Positions 6,425 through 10,544 of a DNA stretch of 10,544 nt are shown here, piece by piece. The DNA comes from CAZSIA01 sp045126355 (GTDB lineage Bacteria > Bacillota_I > Bacilli_A > Acholeplasmatales > Anaeroplasmataceae): NCBI GenBank assembly GCA_045126355.1, contig JBGVOE010000053.1:1-10544 (forward strand). Direction: 5' to 3'. Both the position numbers and the translations under genes were made by a program. The notes beneath the pieces were generated by a model, which ran no database searches, was not told where the DNA came from, and saw only the letters and a list, made by a program, of their open reading frames with translations. The first letter of the stretch is position 1. Every line of letters starts with the position of its first letter.

Positions 6425-7159
6425 ATGAAAAAACAAAGCTTTACGTATAAAACTCTAAAATTTTTTATAAATATATTTTACAAAAAAAGAAAATTTGAAG
6501 GGCTTGAAAATATTAATGAAGAACCCTGTATAATAATCGGTAATCACGCTCAAATCCATGGTCCGCTTATTGCTGAAGTACAATTTCCATTAAAAAGAAA
6601 AACATGGTGTATTGGAAATGTACTTACAAAAAAAGAATTCATTGAGCATGCTAAAACAGACTTTTGGGGATTAAAACCAAAATGTATAAGATGGTTTTAC
6701 TATATGCTTGCCCATATAATAGCTCCAATAGCGACTAGTGTATTTAATAGTGCGGATGTTATTGCTGTTTATAAGGATACTAGATTAACTAAAACTTATA
6801 AAGATACAGTAAAAGAGTTATCTAATGGTAATAATATTATTATTTTTCCAGAATGTCCTACACCATACAACAACATTATTAATGAATTCCAAGATAAATT
6901 TATTGACATCGCCAGATTATATTATAGGCGAAGTGGAAAATGTATTTCTTTTGTTCCGATGTATAATGCTGTAAGACTTAAAAAAGTAATTTTAGGAAAA
7001 CCAATAACTTTTGATCCAAATATTCCAATTGAACAAATGCGATTAATGATTTGTGATTATTTAAAAACAGAAATTACAAATCTTGCTTTATCTCTTCCTT
7101 CTCATAAAGTAGTTCAATACACTAACAAAGGAAGAAAACATAATCCTATATCAAAATAA
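6425..7159 (+). CDS. Divergent PlsC-like (LPLAT superfamily) acyltransferase
   Basis: The 244-residue protein has the block order of glycerophospholipid acyltransferases. Motif I is IIIGNHAQIHGP with the catalytic-type His at 41, the motif II region is VYKDTR (115-120), motif III is IFPEC (140-144), and motif IV is FVPM (176-179). It differs from PlsC in two ways: the Asp of the HX4D pair is Gly46, and FPEG is FPEC. I recall a Firmicutes subfamily with the same NHxQxHGP and YNNIINEFQDKFIDIA signatures, so this is probably a subfamily trait rather than a mutation. Segments near 8-20 and 88-107 (RWFYYMLAHIIAPIATSVF) are hydrophobic and could contact the membrane. The ATG at 6425 has only a weak GAAGAA upstream, so translation may be modest. 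It has its own promoter, a dyad over its -35, and a terminator directly after the stop. Substrate unknown; phospholipid or another lipid acylation is inferred. Confidence 0.75.
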   Translation: MKKQSFTYKTLKFFINIFYKKRKFEGLENINEEPCIIIGNHAQIHGPLIAEVQFPLKRKTWCIGNVLTKKEFIEHAKTDFWGLKPKCIRWFYYMLAHIIAPIATSVFNSADVIAVYKDTRLTKTYKDTVKELSNGNNIIIFPECPTPYNNIINEFQDKFIDIARLYYRRSGKCISFVPMYNAVRLKKVILGKPITFDPNIPIEQMRLMICDYLKTEITNLALSLPSHKVVQYTNKGRKHNPISK

Positions 7160-7190
7160 AAAAACGGGCTAATTGACCCGTTTTTCTTTT
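7160..7190. terminator. Bidirectional terminator between convergent genes
   Basis: A 9-bp stem (7160-7168 with 7177-7185, core CGGG/CCCG) with an 8-base loop has T-rich sequence to 7190 on the plus strand and an A-run giving U on the minus strand. It serves both the PlsC-like gene and the convergent ABC-F gene, whose stop codon is at 7191-7193. Confidence 0.88.
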
Positions 7191-8744
7191 TTATAAAACT
7201 TTTAACGTATATTCTTCTGCATTAATAATTCTAGTAGCTATTGAACGATAAAATTCTGGTTCATGGCTTACTAATATTACCGTACCTTTAAATGCTTCTA
7301 AAGCTTCTTTTAAAGCTTCTTTAGCCAAGATATCTAAATGGTTTGTTGGTTCGTCTAGGATTAAGACATTACATTCTTCCATCATGATTTTACATAATCT
7401 AACCTTTGCTGCTTCCCCACCACTTAAGGCAATCATTAAAGATTCAATATGTTGATTAGTTAAACCGCATAAAGCTAATTTACCACGAACTTCACCATTT
7501 GTTAAATATGGATATTTATCCCAAACTTCTTGTAGTGCTGTCTTTCTAGATTCGACTGCTTCTTGTTCAAAATAACCAATCTCAACAGTAGGATTTTTAT
7601 AAATATTACCACTAATAGGTGGATTTAATCCAATTAAAGATTTAAGTAATGTTGATTTACCAATACCATTTGCCCCAACAATCGCAATTCGCTCCCCTCG
7701 TTCAATAACCATGTTAATTGGTTTTGAAAGCGGAGAGTCATAACCAATAACTAAATCAGTAATTTCAAATAAAACTCTACCTGGTGTTTTACCATAAGCA
7801 AAATTAAATGTTGGTTTAATTTTTTCTTTTGGTTTTTCAATAACTTCCATCTTATCTAATTTCTTTTGACGAGAGTTTGCCATATTTCTTGTCGCAACTC
7901 TTGCTTTATTTCTAGCAATAAAATCTTCTAATTCTCTAATTTCACGTTGTTGTGCTTCATATAATGCATTTTGTTGATTCTTTTTAACTTCATAAGCTTG
8001 TAAGAATTGTTCATAAGAGCCACTATAACGCATCATATTTCCACTTTCAATATGATAAATTACATTTACAATACTAGATAAAAATGGAATATCGTGACTT
8101 ACTAATAAGAATGCATTTTCAAAATTAATTAAATAATTTCTTAACCAGTTAATATGAACTTCATCTAAGAAGTTTGTTGGTTCGTCTAAAATTAAAATTT
8201 GAGGATTTTGTAATAATAATTTTGTTAATAAAACTTTACTTCTTTGTCCACCTGAAAGTTCATCAACCATTCTTTCAAGTCCAATATCTAAAAGTCCTAA
8301 CCCACTAGCTACTTCTTCAATTTTACTATCAAGTGAATAGAAACCACTCGCATCTAGAATTGATTGCATTTCACCAATATCTTCTAAAAGAGCATTTATT
8401 TCTTCTTCAGTTGCAGTTGCCATAAGGTCATAGTTTTTCATAATCTCTTCTTCTAAATCATACATATCTTTAAAAGCTTCTCTTAAAACATCTCTAATTG
8501 TTTTTCCGCTTCCTAAAGAAGTGTATTGATCTAAATAACCCACTTTAAAATGTTTACTCCATTCAATTTTTCCTTCATCAGGAGTAATGTTACCTAATAA
8601 AATATTAATAAATGTAGACTTACCTTCACCATTAGCTCCAATTAAACCAATGTGTTCACCTTTATTAATCGCAAATGTTGCGTGTTCTAAAATTTTTCTC
8701 TCACCAAATCCGTGACTAACGTCAATTGCTCTACAAATACTCAT
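7191..8744 (-). CDS. yfmM: ABC-F family ATPase, YfmM type
   Basis: ABC-F proteins are soluble twin-ATPase factors that bind the ribosomal E site and modulate translation; they are not transporters. The 517-residue protein has two complete cassettes: Walker A GANGEGKST (36-44) and GANGIGKST (357-365), signatures LSGGQ (163-167) and LSGGE (440-444), and Walker B DEPTNFLD (187-194) and DEPTNHLD (464-471), with catalytic Glu in both. No transmembrane segment is seen. The inter-domain linker contains RNKARVATRNMANSRQKKLD, and the N-terminus reads SHGFGERKIL; both match Bacillus YfmM (about 518 residues) better than YkpA, YdiF or YfmR by recall. AAAGGAGT 6 bases before the ATG sets the start. A terminator hairpin ends 18 bases upstream of the start codon, so a promoter overlapping it, or readthrough from the SDR operon, must drive the gene. 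A housekeeping translation role is more likely than antibiotic resistance. Confidence 0.88.
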   Translation of the reverse strand: MSICRAIDVSHGFGERKILEHATFAINKGEHIGLIGANGEGKSTFINILLGNITPDEGKIEWSKHFKVGYLDQYTSLGSGKTIRDVLREAFKDMYDLEEEIMKNYDLMATATEEEINALLEDIGEMQSILDASGFYSLDSKIEEVASGLGLLDIGLERMVDELSGGQRSKVLLTKLLLQNPQILILDEPTNFLDEVHINWLRNYLINFENAFLLVSHDIPFLSSIVNVIYHIESGNMMRYSGSYEQFLQAYEVKKNQQNALYEAQQREIRELEDFIARNKARVATRNMANSRQKKLDKMEVIEKPKEKIKPTFNFAYGKTPGRVLFEITDLVIGYDSPLSKPINMVIERGERIAIVGANGIGKSTLLKSLIGLNPPISGNIYKNPTVEIGYFEQEAVESRKTALQEVWDKYPYLTNGEVRGKLALCGLTNQHIESLMIALSGGEAAKVRLCKIMMEECNVLILDEPTNHLDILAKEALKEALEAFKGTVILVSHEPEFYRSIATRIINAEEYTLKVL

Positions 8745-8762
8745 AAAAATACTCCTTTTTAC

Positions 8763-8795
8763 AAAAAAATAAATGAAACAAAGAAAGTTCCATTT
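8763..8795 (-). terminator. Terminator hairpin between the SDR gene and yfmM
   Basis: On the minus strand AAATGGAAC pairs with GTTTCATTT (plus 8787-8795 with 8771-8779, one G:U) around a 7-base loop, then a run of seven U (complement of 8763-8769). It lies after the SDR operon but directly in front of the yfmM ribosome binding site, so it could also act as a leader attenuator. Confidence 0.7.
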
Positions 8796-8842
8796 ATATT
8801 TTAATTATTTTTAATAATTATGCAAGTTAAATCACAAATTAA

Positions 8843-9754
8843 CTACTTCTTTTCACAGTGTCTAGATATCATATCAGCTGTAATATCAGAAACTTGTTCT
8901 CTTATATTTTCATCATAAATAATCTTTTTAATTCTTAATACTTTAGGATATCCCCAAGCACCAAATAATCCTCTTGGCGCTACCCATTCATTTTCATTCG
9001 TTTCAACGAAGATAGCCTTAATTATATTTAAAGCCGCTTTCTTAGGAGAATGGAAAACTATCTTCATTAAAGGATATACAAAAATATTAAATAATTTAGA
9101 ATGACTTTTTGTAAATAATTCTGTAGCACAAATACCAGGATGAGTGATATTAACATCAATCGAACTATTTTCAAGTGAATTTTTAAGCGTAATAGCATTT
9201 GCCATCATAATTCTTTTTGAAATACCATACACTTTCATCTTATTCTTAGTATGTAATGACTGAAAATCAGAAAAATTAATCTTATAAAAATTAGCCGCTA
9301 AACTACTAACAAAAATCATTTTAGCATTTTCTTTTAAATCATAAATAATCTTTTTTGCTAAATAATAATTTCCTAAAGTATTAGTTGCAAAATGCATTTC
9401 ATAACCATCTTTAGATAGACTTTTTTGTAAATGATATACACCACTATTATTAATAAAGATGTCTGCTTTTTGATATTTACGATCTACTTCTAATTGAAAA
9501 TTATCAATAGACTCTAAGCTTGAGATATCAATATGCTCAATATATATTTTAGCGTCTGGGTACTTTAATAGTAATTGATTTTTAAGTGCTTCTGCTTTAT
9601 CTAAATTTCGTGCGCCAATAATAACTTTAGCTTTTAACATTAATAAATAATCAACAATCTCTTTTCCAATTGAACCAGTCGCCCCAATTACGATTGCTAA
9701 TTGATTAGTTAAAAGATGAGTATTTTTCTTAATCCATTTATCATATCCACTCAT
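8843..9754 (-). CDS. Short-chain dehydrogenase/reductase (SDR)
   Basis: This 303-residue protein is a classical SDR with an NAD(P)-binding Rossmann fold. It shows GATGSIG (24-30) as the dinucleotide loop, IIGARN with Arg49 after beta2 (suggesting NADP preference), D76 before the adenine pocket, NNSG (102-105), Asn125, the catalytic Ser at 150/151, and Y176-x3-K180 (YGISK). The order and C-terminal extension resemble the retinol-dehydrogenase/WW-domain-oxidoreductase-like branch, but no substrate can be named. The ATG at 9754 has a near-perfect AGGAGGTG (9761-9768) that overlaps the stop codon of the doc-like toxin gene, with only 12 bases between genes, so it is cotranscribed and probably translationally coupled to the toxin-antitoxin pair. 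That linkage is unusual. All catalytic residues are present. Confidence 0.9.
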   Translation of the reverse strand: MSGYDKWIKKNTHLLTNQLAIVIGATGSIGKEIVDYLLMLKAKVIIGARNLDKAEALKNQLLLKYPDAKIYIEHIDISSLESIDNFQLEVDRKYQKADIFINNSGVYHLQKSLSKDGYEMHFATNTLGNYYLAKKIIYDLKENAKMIFVSSLAANFYKINFSDFQSLHTKNKMKVYGISKRIMMANAITLKNSLENSSIDVNITHPGICATELFTKSHSKLFNIFVYPLMKIVFHSPKKAALNIIKAIFVETNENEWVAPRGLFGAWGYPKVLRIKKIIYDENIREQVSDITADMISRHCEKK

Positions 9755-9766
9755 AAGTTACACCTC

Positions 9767-10141
9767 CTAAAGTTTCGCGCTAACAATACTTAGTAAATCA
9801 TTATAACTATATTTACCGCTTGCTACACCTAATGCCATATCTACTACTTCATCGTCAGTAAAATCAATTAAAATACCATTCATTTCAAAAAATACTAACA
9901 TTATTAAAATACCAATTCGTTTATTACCATCAACAAATGGATGATTACTTACTAATCCAAAACCTAATCTAACACCCTTTTCAAGTAAAGTAGGAAATAA
10001 ATCTACTCCAGAAAAAGTTTGATACGGTGCTTCTAGTGCTGAGGCCAATAATCCTTCATCCCTAATCCCAACAGTTCCACCTGTTTTTAAAGTTAACACT
10101 TCATAAATACTTAACACATTTTCTTTACTAAATTTAATCAT
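9767..10141 (-). CDS. doc: Doc-family (Fic-fold) toxin of a type II toxin-antitoxin system
   Basis: Doc toxins use the Fic fold to phosphorylate EF-Tu and stop translation until neutralised by Phd. The 124-residue protein is the usual length. It contains HPFVDGNKRIG at 67-77, the Doc form of the Fic motif HxFx(D/N)xNKRxx, with Lys74 where AMP-transferring Fic enzymes have Gly. The upstream region (GIRDEGLLASALEAPYQTF) is also typical of death-on-curing proteins. The ATG overlaps the antitoxin stop codon by four bases (ATGA), and AAGGAG lies inside the last codons of the antitoxin gene, so translation is coupled. No truncation or motif loss is seen, so the toxin is predicted to be active. The SDR gene follows after 12 bases. 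Confidence 0.92.
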   Translation of the reverse strand: MIKFSKENVLSIYEVLTLKTGGTVGIRDEGLLASALEAPYQTFSGVDLFPTLLEKGVRLGFGLVSNHPFVDGNKRIGILIMLVFFEMNGILIDFTDDEVVDMALGVASGKYSYNDLLSIVSAKL

Positions 10142-10380
10142 TTCGCCAACTCCTTAAAAGCTGAGATATGTTTTTTTAATATTCTTTTTGCGATTATTTC
10201 TATTTTTTCATCAACTGTTAACTCTAAATAATTTTCATTGGTAATATCAACTAATAAATAACGTGGTTTGTTGTTTTTAACAATTACTGCTTGACCATAT
10301 AAATCAGCGGTTTTACTAGCTTTACTAAAATTTTGATTAGCTTCTGTCATCGATATTATTTGTTTTGTATCAATAATCAT
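10138..10380 (-). CDS. phd: Phd/YefM-family antitoxin
   Basis: The 80-residue protein matches Phd/YefM antitoxins. The N-terminal DNA-binding part reads ISMTEANQNFSKASKTAD, followed by VIVKNNKPRYLLVDI, the beta-strand signature of the family. The C-terminal part (VDEKIEIIAKRILKKHISAFKELAK) is the helix expected to wrap the Doc toxin. Start chosen at 10378-10380 because GAGGGG lies 8 bases upstream; an internal Met (residue 11) lacks such a site. It precedes doc, overlapping by four bases, in the normal antitoxin-first order. Phd proteins repress their own operon cooperatively with Doc, and the inverted repeats upstream (10413-10475) are candidate operators. TGA is its stop, which supports the standard code. 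Confidence 0.9.
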   Translation of the reverse strand: MIIDTKQIISMTEANQNFSKASKTADLYGQAVIVKNNKPRYLLVDITNENYLELTVDEKIEIIAKRILKKHISAFKELAK

Positions 10381-10412
10381 AAAATCAACCCCTCATTTTA
10401 AATTAGGTACTG

Positions 10413-10432
10413 TCAAAACCCATTAGTTTTGA
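10413..10432. repeat. Inverted repeat upstream of phd, hairpin with plus-strand U-tract
   Basis: TCAAAAC (10413-10419) and GTTTTGA (10426-10432) pair perfectly around a 6-base loop. Weaker flanking complementarity (GGTAC with GTTCC) extends it across 10406-10437. On the plus strand CTTTTTTATTT follows, so it could terminate antisense transcripts. On the minus strand it would be a leader hairpin or operator for phd-doc. Confidence 0.45.
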
Positions 10433-10450
10433 GTTCCCTTTTTTATTTAT

Positions 10451-10475
10451 TTTAACGACTTATTTAGTCGTAAAA
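10451..10475. repeat. Inverted repeat upstream of phd, candidate operator
   Basis: ACGACT (10455-10460) and AGTCGT (10466-10471) pair around TATTT, with three more A:T pairs outside one mismatch. No U-tract follows on either strand, so a protein-binding dyad is more likely than a terminator. Confidence 0.45.
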
Positions 10476-10488
10476 ACCTAACTAATTT

Positions 10489-10497
10489 AATATAACA
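10489..10497 (-). promoter_or_regulatory. Possible extended -10 promoter for phd-doc-SDR
   Basis: On the minus strand TGTTATATT gives a -10 of TATATT (10489-10494) with an extended TG, but no -35 at 16-18 bases. Transcription would begin near 10482, giving a leader of about 100 bases that contains both upstream inverted repeats. Weak, but the best candidate seen. Confidence 0.3.
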
Positions 10498-10544
10498 AAA
10501 AAGATAGATTCCTTGATATAATTAAGCTACCACACCAATCATAG

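Noticed and set aside
7191..8744. Reading the twin-ATPase protein as an ABC transporter or an antibiotic-resistance ABC-F
   Set aside because: No membrane segments or partner permease gene are present, and the linker and N-terminus match the housekeeping YfmM type rather than known resistance members.
9767..10141. Reading the toxin as an AMP-transferring Fic enzyme
   Set aside because: The motif is HPFVDGNKRIG with Lys in place of the Gly of GNGR, plus an adjacent Phd-type antitoxin, which fits Doc rather than AMPylating Fic.
10395..10416. Perfect -35 hexamer TTGACA on the minus strand upstream of phd
   Set aside because: The nearest -10-like hexamer (TAAAAT) is only 10 bases away, and at 17 bases the sequence is AGGGGT. 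The TTGACA overlaps the arm of the hairpin at 10413-10432.
10514..10522. Plus-strand extended -10 TGATATAAT near the right edge
   Set aside because: A good -10 but with no -35 and no gene visible before the window ends, so it cannot be supported as a promoter of anything here.
1..10544. Possible use of UGA as tryptophan (code 4)
   Set aside because: The phd-like gene ends at TGA at a normal length inside a coupled overlap, and the recognisable tryptophans in the proteins are encoded by TGG.

Overview
The window is strongly AT-rich and densely coded, and it reads as chromosome from a low-GC Gram-positive lineage (Bacilli or a close relative, including standard-code relatives of the Mollicutes). 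UGA acts as a stop: the phd-like gene ends at TGA inside an ATGA overlap, and the recognisable proteins use TGG for tryptophan. That argues against a code-4 mycoplasma. Several proteins resemble Bacillus homologues closely (GerE-like, YfmM-like, RqcH, Gmk). The neighbourhoods rqcH next to gmk-rpoZ and uvrC next to a gerE-like gene echo Bacillus gene order, though orientation differs.

Layout from left to right. 1-163 is the C-terminal end of an IS110-family transposase that continues off the left edge. 164-335 is non-coding and holds two hairpin terminators. 336-3260 is a minus-strand block transcribed leftward: gmk, rpoZ, a terminator, uvrC, then a 70-residue GerE-like regulator with its own terminator. 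3261-3409 is a divergent promoter region. 3410-5065 is rqcH on the plus strand, ended by a strong terminator. 5185-6309 is a YghO-like GNAT-fold protein and 6425-7159 a divergent PlsC-like acyltransferase, each with a recognisable promoter. A bidirectional terminator at 7160-7190 separates these from a second minus-strand block: a phd/doc-type toxin-antitoxin pair and a translationally coupled short-chain dehydrogenase (SDR), then an ABC-F ATPase of the YfmM type. The right edge (10381-10544) is non-coding, rich in inverted repeats, and is the upstream region of the toxin-antitoxin operon.

How the genes relate. gmk (GDP synthesis) and rpoZ (RNA polymerase omega) form a one-nucleotide-gap operon. 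UvrC is the dual-incision nuclease of nucleotide excision repair. RqcH and YfmM both act on ribosomes, in nascent-chain quality control and, probably, in stalled-ribosome handling. The GNAT-like and PlsC-like genes are adjacent acyltransferase-type proteins of unknown substrate. phd-doc-SDR looks like a TA operon with a third cotranscribed gene.

I see no CRISPR array, tRNA, rRNA or clearly new multi-gene defence system. The points most worth a second look are the GerE-like regulator, the acyltransferase pair with its altered HX4D motif, the structured region upstream of phd, and two genes whose ribosome binding sites lie directly behind a terminator hairpin.
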